A stretch of DNA of 64,000 bases from Dasypus novemcinctus (lineage: Eukaryota; Chordata; Mammalia; Cingulata; Dasypodidae). The notes under the pieces are model-generated. The model did no database searches. It was not told where the DNA came from and saw only the letters and a list, made by a program, of their open reading frames with translations. Within the stretch, counting starts at the first letter, position 1. Each line of letters opens with the position of its first letter. The stretch spans positions 62,001-126,000 of the forward strand of contig NC_080677.1 in NCBI RefSeq assembly GCF_030445035.2, read 5' to 3'. This document shows positions 20,484 through 31,611 of this stretch, piece by piece. A program made the translations under genes and the position numbers.

Positions 20484-23150
20484 CCTCCCATCGTCTCCTC
20501 AGCCTGCTCCCACCTGCCCTCGTCTCCACAGCCTGCTCCCACCTGCACCCGTCTCCTCAGCCTGTTCCCACCTGCCCTCGTCTCCACAGCCTGCTCCCAC
20601 CTGCCCCCGTCTCCTCAACTGCTTCCACCTGCCCCCGTCTCCTCAGCCAGCTCCCACCTGCCCCCGTCTCCTCAACTGCTTCCACCTGCCCCCGTCTTCA
20701 CAGCCTGCTCCCACCTGCCCCCGTCTTCACAGCCTGCTCCCACCTGCACCCGTCTTCACAGCCTGCTCCCACCTGCACCCGTCTCCACAGCCTGCTCCCA
20801 CCTGCCCTCGTCTTCACAGCCTGCTCCCACCTGCCCCCGTCTCCACAGCCTGCTCCCACCTGCCCTCGTCTTCACAGCCTGCTCCCACCTGCCCGCGTCT
20901 CCTCAGCCTGCTCCCACCTGCCCCCGTCTCCTCAGGCTGCTCCCACCTGCCCTCGTCTCCTCAGGCTGCTCCCACCTGCCCTCGACTCCTCAGGCTGCTC
21001 CCGGGACACCTGCCCCCGTCTCCTCAGCCTGCTCCCACCTGCCCCCGTCTTCACAGCCTGCTCCCACCTGCCCCCGTCTCCTCAGCCTGCTCCCACCTGC
21101 ACCCGTCTTCACAGACTGCTCCCACCTGCCCCCGTCTCCACAGCCTGTTCCCACCTGCCCTCGTCTTCACAGCCTGCTCCCACCTGCCCTCGTCTCCTCA
21201 GCCTGCTCCCACCTGCCCCCGTCTCCTCAGCCTGCTCCCACCTGCACCCGTCTTCACAGACTGCTCCCACCTGCACCCGTCTCCACAGCCTGCTCCCACC
21301 TGTCCCCGTCTCCACAGCCTGCTCCCACCTGCCCTGGTCTCCTCAGCCTGCTCCCACCTGCCCTCGTCTTCACAGCCTGCTCCCACCTGCCCCCGTCTCC
21401 TCAGCCTGCTCCCACCTGCCCCCATCTCCACAGCCTGCTCCCACCTGCCCCCGTCTCCTCAACTGCTTCCACCTGCCCCCGTCTCCACAGCCTGCTCCCA
21501 CCTGTCCCCGTCTCCACAGCCTGCTCCCACCTGCCCCCATCTCCTCAGCCTGCTCCCACCTGCCCCCGTCTCGTCAGCCTGCTCCCACCTGCCCTCCTCT
21601 CCACAGCCTGCTCCCACCTGCCCCCGTCTTCACAGCCTGCTCCCACCTGCCCTCGTCTTCACAGCCTGCTCCCACCTGCCCCCCTCTCCACAGCCTGCTC
21701 CCACCTGCCCCCGTCTCCACAGCCTGCTCCCACCTGCCCTCGTCTTCACAGCCTGCTCCCACCTGCCCTCGTCTCCTCAGCCTGCTCCCACCTGCCCTCG
21801 TCTCCTCAGCCTGATCCCACCTGCCCTCGTCTTCACAGCCTGCTCCCACCTGCCCTCGTCTCCTCAGCCTGCTCCCACCTGCCCTCGTCTCCTCAGCCTG
21901 CTCCCACCTGCCCTCGTCTTCACAGCCTGCTCACGGGTCACCTATCCTCACCTTCACAGCCTGCTCCCACCTGCCCCCGTCTTCACAGCCTGCTCCCACC
22001 TGCCCTTGTCTGCTCAGCCTGCTCCCACCTACCCTCATCTCCTCAGCCTGATCCCACCTGCCCTTGTCTTCACAGCCTGTTCCCACCTGCCCTCGTCTCC
22101 TCAGCCTGCTCCCACCTGCCCCCATCTCCACAGCCTGCTCCCACCTGCCCCTGTTTTCACAGCCTGCTCCCACCTGCCCTCGTCTTCACAGCCTGCTCCC
22201 ACCTGCCCCCCTCTCCACAGCCTGCTCCCACCTGCCCCCGTCTCCACAGCCTGCTCCCACCTGCCCCCGTCTCCTCAGCCTGCTCCCACCTGCCCTCGTC
22301 TCCTCAGCCTGCTCCCACCTGCCCCCGTCTTCACAGCCTGCTCCCACCTGCCCCCGTCTCCTCAGCCTGCTTCCACCTGCCCCCGTCTCCACAGCCTGCT
22401 CCCACCTGCCCCCATCTTCACAGCCTGGTCCCACCTGCCCCTGTCTTCTCAACTTGCTCCCACCTGCCCCCGTCTCCACAGCCTGCTCCACCTGCCCCCA
22501 TCTCCTCAGCCTGCTCCTACCTGCCCTCGTCTCCTCAGCCTGCTCCCACCTGCCCCCATCTTCACAGCCTGCTCCCTCCTGCCCTGGTCTCCTCAGCCTG
22601 CTCCCACCTGCCCTCGTCTTCACAGCCTGCTCCCACCTGCCCCCATCTTCACAGCCTGGTCCCACCTGCCCCCGTCTTCACAGCCTGGTCCCACCTGCCC
22701 CTGTCTCCTCAACTTGCTCCCACCTGCCCCCGTCTCCACAGCCTGCTCCACCTGCCCCCATCTCCTCAGCCTGCTCCTACCTGCCCCCGTCTCCTCAGCC
22801 TGCTCCAACCTGTCCCCGTCTCCACAGCCTGCTCCACTTGCCCCCGTCTCCTCAGCCTGCTCCCACCTGACCCCGTCTCCTCAGCGTGCTCCTGGGTGAC
22901 CTGCCCTCGTCTCCACAGCCTGCTCCCACCTGCCCCTGTCTTCACAGCCTGCTCCCACCTGCCCTCGTCTCCTCAGCCTGCTCCCACCTGCACCCGTCTC
23001 CTCAGCCTGCTCCCACCTGCCCCCGTCTTCACAGCCTGCTCCCACCTGCCTTCGTCTTCACAGCCTGCTCCCACCTGCCCCTGTCTCCTCAGCGTGCTCC
23101 TGGGTGACCTGCCCTCGTCTCCACAGCCTGCTCCCACCTGCCCTCACACA
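20484..23150. repeat. 29-bp minisatellite, ~90 copies (2.67 kb)
   Basis: Tandem units of the form cctgctcccacctgcc + c/t variants + cgtct(cct/cca/tca)cag, mostly exactly 29 bp. The minus strand carries gggcaggtgg, which equals part of the Jeffreys minisatellite core. Each unit has a CACCTG E-box and a pyrimidine tract ending in CAG. Because 29 is not a multiple of three and the unit lacks stops, all plus frames stay open for hundreds of codons (e.g. 20413-22899), giving an artefactual Pro/Ser/Leu-rich 29-residue repeat. Variant units (27-28 bp and 34 bp) are interspersed. Confidence 0.96.
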
Positions 23151-24104
23151 AAGCACAAAACGACACAGAAGAAGTGAGTCTGGGTGTTTTGCTTGTAAAA
23201 CAACCTCAGAATTAAAAGGCTACAATTGTATAATTCCAACTCCTCACTATTCCTGTGTTCTTTAGCCCTACTGGTTCCTAAAGTATAACACCTGAAGTGC
23301 AAGGATGTGGGGGGGAGGGGGGAAATTATGGATGAAAGTGAACTCTTTGCCTGGAGGGGGTGGATTACCACTTGTCTGGACTTTGTACCATTTTGAATAA
23401 ACTGACTTCACTTTAACAAGACTGAACTGTTGGCTCTCTGGTAACTTCGCTGTCATCCTTGCTCTCCCCGAGAATTCTGTCAGGGAGAATGCATATTTGA
23501 TCATTCATTTCAAGATGCAAACACTTATTAAGACACAGGGAACCCATGGCAGTGCCAAGCTTGAGGCCTTCCTTACCCTCAGTTAATCAGCTTTTCTCAA
23601 CAGACTCCGTCTTCTCCATTTTTACTTGGATGGGAGAAAGGGAGCAAAGCTGTAATTTGGCTGAAAAATTAAGCACAGGAGGTGGTTTGGCAATCCAGAG
23701 AAGAATACGACCTCCCATACAGAAAACAAGAAGGCGTGGCAGTGACTGCTTGACAGGGGAAAATTACTTTCCTGGGGAGGCAAGGTATTTAAGAGACCTG
23801 CAGAAGTCCAGGGTCTCTCCTGGATGTTGTCAGCCCCTCACGGGGGCTTCCCAAACATCTGACTGCTAACAGCTACGTGCTGGCAATTATTGCAGCAAGT
23901 CGTCTGCATGAGTTTTTCATAAATGTGGATTCTGTATTCATGCTTTCATAACTCCCAAATTAGGTTTGGGGTTAGGACTTTCCTCCCTATGAAGCAACAA
24001 ATCCACAAATGGTTCTAACAAAAGGCAGAATATTCTTGAAACTGATGTTTAGCTCAGCATTTGACAATGAGCATTATTTATTGAAACTTTCTTTTTCGAA
24101 ACTT
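23151..24104. other. Sequence after the minisatellite, no feature recognised
   Basis: Normal GC returns immediately. An A-rich acacaaagcacaaaacg junction, then sequence with no defensible exon or repeat. An open frame at 23546-23869 has no recognisable domain. Confidence 0.4.
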
Positions 24105-24290
24105 GGCTTCGCATTAATTATTCTAATCCTCCTCACAGCAATGGTGCTGTTCACCCCCTCGGCAGAAAACCGAGCGCTGGAGTGTCTCAGGGATTTCCCA
24201 CCACCTCGTACTGAATGGTTGAGTTGGGATTCCAACCAGTCTTCCTACTTCCCGAGGCCAGGGCGCCAGCTCTCAGCTATTTCTCTGCTG
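24105..24290 (-). mobile_element. MIR-like SINE fragment
   Basis: attattctaatcctcctcac, then ctgaatggttgagttgggattccaacc, resemble MIR antisense (tctaatcctcacaacaacc ... gggatttgaaccc). Low identity. Confidence 0.4.
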
Positions 24291-24323
24291 TGTTCACGCC
24301 AAGAGTAAAATTAAAACCCCCAT

Positions 24324-24766
24324 TGTTGTGAATTGAATTGGGTCACCCCAAAAGACGTGTTCAAGTCCTAACCCTGGGCCCCCTAAATGAGAGCTTGTTT
24401 GTAAATAGGATCTTTGAAGATGCTATTAAAGTGAGGCCAAATTGGGGTGGGGGGCCCTAATCCAACATGACCGGGTCCTTGTGAGCAGAAGAAATTTTGA
24501 CCCAGAGAGACAGAGAACGTGAGACAGAGGCAGAGAAAAACTTGTGCTGCCACCGCTCAAGGAATGCCATGGACTGCCCACCGGCCACCAGAAGCCAGGA
24601 GAGGCATGGGCGGGTTCTTCCCTTAAGAGGAAGCATGGCCCTGCCAACTGCTGGATTTAGGACGCCTTGATTTCAGACTTCTAGAACCATGAGAACAATA
24701 CAGTTCTGCTTGTCAAGTCAACGCATCTGTGAGTCTTTATTATAATAGCCCTATGAAACTAAGACA
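24324..24766 (+). mobile_element. MLT1-type MaLR LTR
   Basis: Starts tgttgtgaattgaattgggt and ends aaactaagaca. Motifs gttcaagtcctaaccctggg, ggatctttgaagatgctatt and ccctaatccaacatgacc are MLT1 diagnostic. Ancient. No clean target duplication. Confidence 0.85.
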
Positions 24767-24769
24767 CCT

Positions 24770-25529
24770 GTATGCCAGGCCACTGATGTGATCAACTAAG
24801 AAAGCATACATCTTGTTCTTAATTTTTCACACCTAACTTTGAGGCTGTCAAGCCAATTATTTTTCCACCTTTGTAAACCAAATACTTGCTTCTGCAGTTG
24901 TTGTTGTCCCACTGAAAATAAAGATCCAAAATGTGTCACAGTGAATTACGAGATCATTTGGGCCTGGGGCGTGATCTTTTACTTTAAACAAGTCAGTTCA
25001 CTTTTATGAAACCTGAGATCCAAGAATAGGGAGCTCCGGGTGTGAAACTGTGTGCTGAAAATACCCTGGTACTTTCAGGGCCAGAGGGGAAGCAGAAACT
25101 TGAGCAAGAACACACAAAGGGATACACAGAAGGTGAAATAAGCGGAATAAATAAAATCAATGAGAAGCAAAGATCACAAGGTTGGATGCTCTAATTCCCC
25201 TGAAACCTCCAGGTTACAGCAACCCACCTCTGAGGAGTCAGCCCTCAGAACCCTTTCATTCCTGTTTGCTATTTTACAAGTCGTTTGGCAAGCGTTTCTC
25301 AAGCCATCCGTTTGAAATTTCTGTCTTGTTCCATAGACTCAATATTGCAAAGCAAGAGGATGAGTTAGATTCCCCAGAAAACAAAATACCATTCCTACAT
25401 GGCCATATGAACAGGTAACTGGAGCTCGTAATGGCAATAAAAATTAATATAACTCCTAAATCCATTATCTTCCACATTGAATTAACCCCAAATCCTGCTG
25501 ATTTATCCTCTAAATACGTCTTTCTTTTT
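24770..25529. other. Single-copy-looking sequence
   Basis: Nothing recognised, apart from weak MIR-like text near 24970-25010 (ttactttaaacaagtcag). Confidence 0.4.
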
Positions 25530-25600
25530 TCAAAAACAGCTTTATGGAGATATAATTGTCATGCCGTACTATTTAAGTATACAATTCAGTGGGGGGGGGT
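25530..25600 (-). mobile_element. Short antisense L1M 3'-UTR fragment
   Basis: aacagctttatggagatata followed by tatacaattcagtgg is the reverse of an old L1M 3' UTR end. A G8-10 tract follows at ~25592. Confidence 0.5.
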
Positions 25601-25652
25601 TTCCCTCCATTTGTTAATTGTTATAGTTTATTCTTTGACGTTTTATACAAGT

Positions 25653-26204
25653 TGTAGCAGTTTGATATTATTGATGAATTCCAGAAAGAAATATTGGATT
25701 ATGTTTGTAAACTGATCTCCCCTGGGCATCTTAAATTATATTGGATTCATAGGTTTACTTGATTAAGTAATTATGTAAACCTCTTGTGCCAGTAAGGCAT
25801 TGAGTCCCTACCCTTTGGTGGGTGGGGACTCACAGACAAAAGCCAAGCCAAGGGCAGAGTTGAGGTTCTTAATGTTGGAATTTTGATGTTGGAGTTTGAT
25901 GTTGAAGTCTTAAGCTGGAGCCCCGGAAAGTAAGCACACAGAGGAAAGAGAAGTAAGCCCCAAGAAGACAGGAACCCTGAACCCAGAGAGAAGCAAGACC
26001 TTGGAAGGGAGGAACCCAGGAAACCTGAACCCTCACAGATGTCGCCAGCCATCTTGCTCCAACACGTGGAAATAGACTTTGGTGAGGGAAGTAACTTAGG
26101 CTTTATGGCCCGGTATCTGTAAGCAACTACCCCAGATAAATACCCCATATAAAAACCAAGCAATTTCTGGTATTTTGCATCAGCACCCCTTTGGCTGACT
26201 AACA
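25653..26204 (+). mobile_element. MaLR/ERVL-like solo LTR (same family as 3407-3964)
   Basis: Starts tgtagcagtttgatatta, ends tttggctgactaaca. AATAAA near 26137 and the conserved end are present. The 5' part differs from 3407-3964 by extra sequence (ggattcataggtttacttg), so two subfamilies exist. I see no matching 5-bp duplication. Confidence 0.82.
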
Positions 26205-26429
26205 TATATTTCATCTGACATATTTCATCTTCTGTTGTTTCACTAGATTTTCCCTGAGCCTTTGTTTCTCTAACCATTTGCTTACAGAAGAGATCACTTA
26301 CTAAAGATTTTAGAATATGCAAGGATATAGTTGTTCTAATTTTTTATTTGCTTTTTGTTGACTTTTAAGGTGAGAGTTCCTTATCTGCCATTTGTTTTTA
26401 CTGTTTCTTTACTCTTTTTTCTTTTCTTT

Positions 26430-27100
26430 TTTAAAAATTTTATTGTAGTAATACACAGCGTAACTTTCCCATTTTAACCATTTTCAAGTGTACATTTCAG
26501 TGGTAGTAATTACATTCACAATGTTGTGCTACCATCAAGACCATCTGTTACCAAAACTTTTCCATCACCCCAAGCAGACACTATGTATTCAGTAAACATT
26601 AACCTTGTAATCTACCTTCTGTCTCTATGAATTTATATATTCTAGTTATTTCACGTGAGACCATAACTATTTGTCCTTTTGTGCTGGGCTTATTTCAATC
26701 AATATTACTCTTCAATCCCTTTCTTAACTTGTGAAAAATATAATTTTTGAAAAAAGGAAAACTTGTCTGTTTTGAACATAGAACTCACTTCTTTCATCGA
26801 TCATTATGTTTTCCAGGATCATCCATGTTGTAGCATGTATTAGAACTCCATTTCTTTTACTACTGATTAATATTCCACTGTATTGGACATACCACATTTT
26901 CTTTATCAGTTGATAGATATTTGGATTGTTTCCAATTTTGGCTTTTGTGAATACTGCTACTATGAACATTTGAGTAGAAGTTTTTTCTTGAACACCCATT
27001 TTCAATTCTTTTGGACGCACACCCAGTTGTGGAATTGCCAGGTCATATGGCAATTCTATATTTAACTTTTTCAGGAAAGGTCAAGCTCTTTTCCCCTGGG
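26430..27100 (-). mobile_element. Antisense L1M 3' end
   Basis: Text such as ccattttcaagtgtacattt, cacaatgttgtgctaccatc, gatcatccatgttgtagcat and gccaggtcatatggcaattc is the reverse complement of an old L1M ORF2 end plus 3' UTR. Confidence 0.75.
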
Positions 27101-27114
27101 CAGTCTCAATTTTT

Positions 27115-27400
27115 TAAAAAATTTTATCAGTAATTTGCAGTCATTGTAGAAAAACTAGAATATTTAGGCAAACAAAACAGAAGAAAAATCTCTCCTCATT
27201 CCTCATAGAGATAATACTGTTACTGTTTTAATGTATATATGGCAGGCATTTTCCTCTGAATATATATTTTCTTTATGCCCTACATGTTCTTCTGTAACAT
27301 GTAACATGTAACAATATGTTGTGATCTTTTTCTGTCATTAAATGTAGGTCCAAATAATAATTTTTAGTGACCACATATTATTCTACATCACAAGAAATAA
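27115..27400 (-). mobile_element. Second antisense L1M fragment
   Basis: ctcattcctcatagagataa and gtccaaataataatttttag with gaccacatattattctac follow the antisense 3' pattern of a different old L1M subfamily. Confidence 0.5.
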
Positions 27401-27754
27401 ATAAAAGCTCCGCTTAGTATCACAAATCTAGAGCCCGGCCTGAGCGTGTGCTGGGAATGGGGTGGAGGGGACTCCCCTTGGGAGGAGGATCTCAGAGAGG
27501 AGAGGGTGAAAGAGCGGAGCTTCCAGAGGAAAGAGGGCGGCTGACGACACAGAAGCCCAGGACGCTGCAGCAGCGCCGAACAGCAGCCCCTGCTCAGCGC
27601 CTTGGCTCAGGAGCATGAGCGGCCGCCCGGTGCTGGGAAGACACACTGGGGGCAGGGGCAGCCGAAACCACCAAGGACACTTGAATGGCTTTATCAGTAT
27701 CAGTTTTTTCTAGGAGGTCGTTATCCTCTTGAGAGAAAAGAGAAAGAAAGACTG
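27401..27754. other. Moderately GC-rich single-copy sequence
   Basis: No repeat recognised. Short open frames (27428-27646 minus, 27602-27856 plus) overlap on opposite strands. No clear exon. Confidence 0.35.
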
Positions 27755-27900
27755 TTGTGCCTGGACCTACTTGGATTCAAGTGCCAGCTCTTTCCCTCAC
27801 TGAGTGGCAGTGAGTGGGCCGCTTTAGCCTCCCTGAGTTTCCATCGCCTTCTCTGAAAGATGAAACAATGCCTGTCCCCTAAGTGTCTCACAAGGGCCAG
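27755..27900 (+). mobile_element. MIR SINE
   Basis: ggattcaagtgccagctctt, ccctgagtttccatcgcctt and ctctgaaagatgaaacaatg follow the MIR consensus order in the sense direction. Confidence 0.6.
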
Positions 27901-29005
27901 ATTCTAAGATGGACACTGAGGCATGGTGGCTGTCCAAAAACTGATATTTTATTTCCATTCTTCTCCTTTTCCTTTTTAGAAAACACAGATAAAGTTAAGA
28001 GGTTAGTGCAGAGCTTTCAAAGGATCCTGTCACTACAGATATAGCAAGAAAAGAAATGAGCTATTAATTTGGGTTATATCCTCACTGCTTCTGTTTTCTG
28101 GTCTTGGTTCTGGTTTTGGTTTTTTGCCTCACCCAAAACAAGCCACGTTGCCTGGCAGGAGAACACAGTCCAGGAAAACACAATCCTTCTCCTACCTTTT
28201 GTTTGCATCACAGCTGCTGTTTTTTTCCTGCAAAGTCAGTTGTAGGCTCTGAGGACTGCATTAGGTTCACGAAGTACACTTTATGATGATTTTCAGAGAA
28301 ATTACTCCAATCTCGGTTCTAGGAACATTCAGTCTTCTCCTAAGCCAGCGTCTTATGCTTTTCTTTATGAACCTTGTGAACATGTTCCTAATCAAGCCTT
28401 ACATTTCGAGTTACCTACAAGTTAGCCTGGAATCAAACTTTCAAACACCTCTAGTGAATATAAAGATATTTCTGGCATGTATTTTACTAACTGTACTTCT
28501 CGATTCAGTCTCTCTCTTCTATTTTCATTTTGTCTTTGTTCAACCTTTCTGGAGTAAGATGGTGAGGAGGCTGTTAGTGATGCATGTGATTAAACATATG
28601 TATGAATGGATGAATGAGTATAAATGAAAAAGGCAAGATAGAGAGTTCTGTTTCTGGAGATGGAAAAACCGCTTCTATCAATCACTGGCTGAAGGAAAAG
28701 AAGAATCAGAAAGAGAACTGTTAAAGATGAAAGCAAGAAGGGGACAACCTTCGGGGTGAACTAGGCAATGGTGGAGTCTAGAGCTTGGGTGGAAGAATTA
28801 GCTCTGGAAAAGGGAGGGTACTTCCCCAGAGCCACAAAACAAAGAGGGAAGGTGAAGATACAGAGATAGGATAGTAGAGAGGAAAGAAACAGAGAATAAG
28901 TCCCAAGGCCTCCAGGGCCTCTGGTGAACGCAAATGCCCACCAGCACACCCACACACCCTTCCCATAGAAATGAAGTCCCAGTAATGTCAGCATGTTTTC
29001 TCACA
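27901..29005. other. Single-copy-looking sequence
   Basis: No repeat or gene recognised. The frame at 28283-28627 is hydrophobic but AT-rich and has no splice or start support. Confidence 0.4.
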
Positions 29006-29009
29006 CTCT

Positions 29010-29345
29010 CTTTTTTTACTTGCATTGTGGTAACACATAAAATAGAAGTTGGCATTTTAACAACTTTAATTGTACCAAAGCACAATGTTGTGCAACAATC
29101 ACCACTCTCCATCCCCAAAACAAAAATTTTTCACGGCTGCAAACAGAAACTCTACAGCCTTTAAGCAATAACTCCTTCCTGGCCTGCTCCCCACAGCCCC
29201 TGGTAACCTGTAATCCACTTTCTTTCTCTGTGTATTTGCTTATTCTAGATATTTTATAGAAATGGAGGCTTGCGATATTTGCCCTTTGGTGTCTGGCTGC
29301 TCTCATTCAGCTGGATGTTCTCAAGGTTCTTCCAGGTTGTTTCTC
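29010..29345 (-). mobile_element. Antisense L1M 3'-UTR fragment
   Basis: gcattgtggtaacacataaa, cacaatgttgtgcaacaatc, cagcccctggtaacctgtaa and ctcaaggttcttccaggttg are the reverse of L1M 3' UTR. Confidence 0.72.
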
Positions 29346-29479
29346 TTTACGCATAGATCTACAACATCCCTGAAAAGTCCTCCCGTCCAGGCAGTTTTTC
29401 CAGGTAGGACATCAGGTGGACTGTAAAGAGGGAACAAAGAAAGGATGGGTTTGTATACTAGTGGAAACCCAAGGCCACA

Positions 29480-29893
29480 TTGCTGAGAACTTCTTTTTTT
29501 TTTTTTTTTTTTTTTTAAAGATTTTATTTATTTATTTAATTTCCCCCCCTCCTCTGGTTGTCTGTTCTTGGTGTCTATTTGCTGCGTCTTGTTTCTTTGT
29601 CTGCTTCCGTTGTTGTCAGCGGCACGGGAAGTGTGGGCGGCGCCATTCCTGGGCAGGCTGCTCTTTCTTTTCACGCTGGGCGGCTTTCCTCACGGGCGCA
29701 CTCCTTGCGCGTGGGGCTCCCCCACGCGGGGGACACCCTTGCGTGGCAAGGCACTCCTTGCGCGCATCAGCGCTGCACATGGCCAGCTCCACACGGGTCA
29801 AGGAGGCCCGGGATCTGAACCGTGGACCTCCCATATGGTAGACGGACGCCCTAACCACTGGGCCAAAGTCCGTTTCCCTTGCTGAGAACTTCT
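29480..29893 (-). mobile_element. DAS-type SINE, deleted subfamily, antisense, 15-bp target duplication
   Basis: Body 29495-29878 flanked by perfect ttgctgagaacttct repeats at 29480-29494 and 29879-29893. A ~20-bp pure T run marks the poly(A) tail. Near-identical to the copies at 10774 and 17535, hence young. Confidence 0.94.
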
Positions 29894-30418
29894 GGGCCCC
29901 TACATGTCTGTTGTGTCTTCTACAGGTCACCTGCATCAATCACTATTGGGAGAGTTGCATTGCTCGCCCTCCTTTACCTTTCTGTATTGCCTCAAGGTTT
30001 GGTTCTTGGGCTGGGAGATGACAGAGTTCAGTGCTTGGCTGGGCTGGAGGGCTACATTTATAGTAATCTTACCCACAGAGAGTTGGGTGGCAAAGATGGG
30101 GTTCACAAAGAAGATTGATAAATAAGGGAGGTAGGACTGTGACTCAAAGGAACATGAAGGAAAATTAAATATGTGCATCTGTGTAAGACATAAACTGATT
30201 GCCAAGAAGTAATTTAAGTAATGTAAGCACTGACCTCACTGGATTTCTAAAATGGAAATTCTGAGAAAATAGTGACATTTGTTGTTTACTTACTGGTTTA
30301 CAAACACAGACACATACATCATCTTGTTCCATGAAAGTATTTAAGAAGGCTCACAATGCTACTGTAAAGAATGTTGCATATGTACAATATTATAGAATTA
30401 TACAAAAAATTGGTATTA
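29894..30418. other. Single-copy-looking sequence
   Basis: No repeat or gene recognised. Confidence 0.4.
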
Positions 30419-30423
30419 GCATC

Positions 30424-30833
30424 TGTGGCAGCTTGATATGGTTATGAATTCCAAAAATAGATATTGGATTATGTTTGTAATCTGATCCGTACCTGGGCAC
30501 GATTGAATTATGATTAGGACATGGCATGGCAAAGAACAGAGTTGGGGGTTTCTGAAGTTGGAATTTTGATGTTGGAGTTTGATGCTGAAGACTTAAGCTG
30601 GAGCCCCAGCAAGTAAGCTCACAGAGGAAAGAGAAGCCAGCCCCAGGAAGGAAGGAACCCAGGAATCCTGAACCCTCACAGATGTCAGCAGCCATCTTGC
30701 TCGAAATAGACTTTGGTGAGGGAAATAATTTATGCTCTATAGCATATAAGCTCCTACCCCAAATAAATACCCTTTATAAAAGCCAACCAATTTCTGGTAT
30801 TTTGCATCAGCACCTCTTTGGCTGACTAATATA
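30424..30833 (+). mobile_element. MaLR/ERVL-like solo LTR with internal deletion
   Basis: Starts tgtggcagcttgatatgg, ends gctgactaatata. Flanked by gcatc (30419-30423) and gtatc (30834-30838), a 5-bp duplication with one mismatch. Compared with 3407-3964 it lacks about 95 bp near 30521, including the gcattgagtcc block. Confidence 0.83.
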
Positions 30834-30839
30834 GTATCT

Positions 30840-31185
30840 AAAAATAAAGGAGTAGTTAAATAACTTATAGTCCATTCACTTGCTAAAATATTACACAATC
30901 ATTAAAAGATTTTTTTCAGAAACTAATGGCATGGAAAATGTAAATAATATTACAATAAAGAAAAATCAGCATAGAGAAGTACATAGAAAGTACAATCCTA
31001 ATTTTGTAAACTATAATACGTCTAAGGAAAGACTGGAAGGACAGAAGATAATGCAGTAAATAATTAAGTAGACTCTGCAAAATGGGCTTACAAGTATTTG
31101 TTTTCTTCTTTACTTTTATGTATGCCTGGAAAGCTTTAAATATATGTAATGAATCTGTATTATTTTCGTATTAGAAAACCTTGCT
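30840..31185 (+). mobile_element. Ancient L1M 3' end
   Basis: aaaggagtagttaaataact, cacaatcattaaaagatttt, aaagactggaaggacagaag and the AT-rich end match the sense 3' end of old L1M elements. Confidence 0.6.
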
Positions 31186-31611
31186 TACCAGGATTTCTTC
31201 CTCTCCCATATCTGAAGTTCTTTCTGAGCTTGCTTCACAGTCGGCCAAACTCAGATGTAAGTAGGAGACCAGAGCATGAGTGGGCACACTTGTCCCCAAA
31301 TGACCCCTGAGACACTAGGAACGAAAAACCACCTTCTTTGGAACCAAGAGTAGGGAAATGAGGAGTTGCCATAGGCGAATAAAATGTGAGGGGTCTCTCA
31401 GAAGAAAGAAAAGGTGCAGCCCACTGGCCTATTTCAACCACCTATAGAAAGTTCTATAAATAACCAATCAGAATAGACCAATCTGAATCTTGTCACTGTC
31501 CCCACCTCCTTTGGTCTCCATCCTATGAATCTTCCTTAGTTCTTGGACTGGGGAGATAGACTTGACCTTGATTCTTGTCTCCTTGCTGGTTGACTTCACA
31601 ATAAAACCAGA
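31186..31611. other. Single-copy-looking sequence
   Basis: Nothing recognised; acttcacaataaaaccaga at ~31591 holds an isolated AATAAA. Confidence 0.35.

Noticed and set aside
20345..22899. Long Pro-rich open frames (489, 828 and 268 codons)
   Set aside because: They are explained by the stop-free 29-bp tandem unit rotating through all frames. No signal, domain or codon bias supports a protein.
20484..23150. CRISPR array
   Set aside because: Units are head-to-tail without unique spacers and the sequence is mammalian; it is a minisatellite.
28283..28627. 114-codon hydrophobic frame as a small membrane protein
   Set aside because: Hydrophobicity follows from T-rich sequence; no promoter, conservation or splice evidence can be seen.
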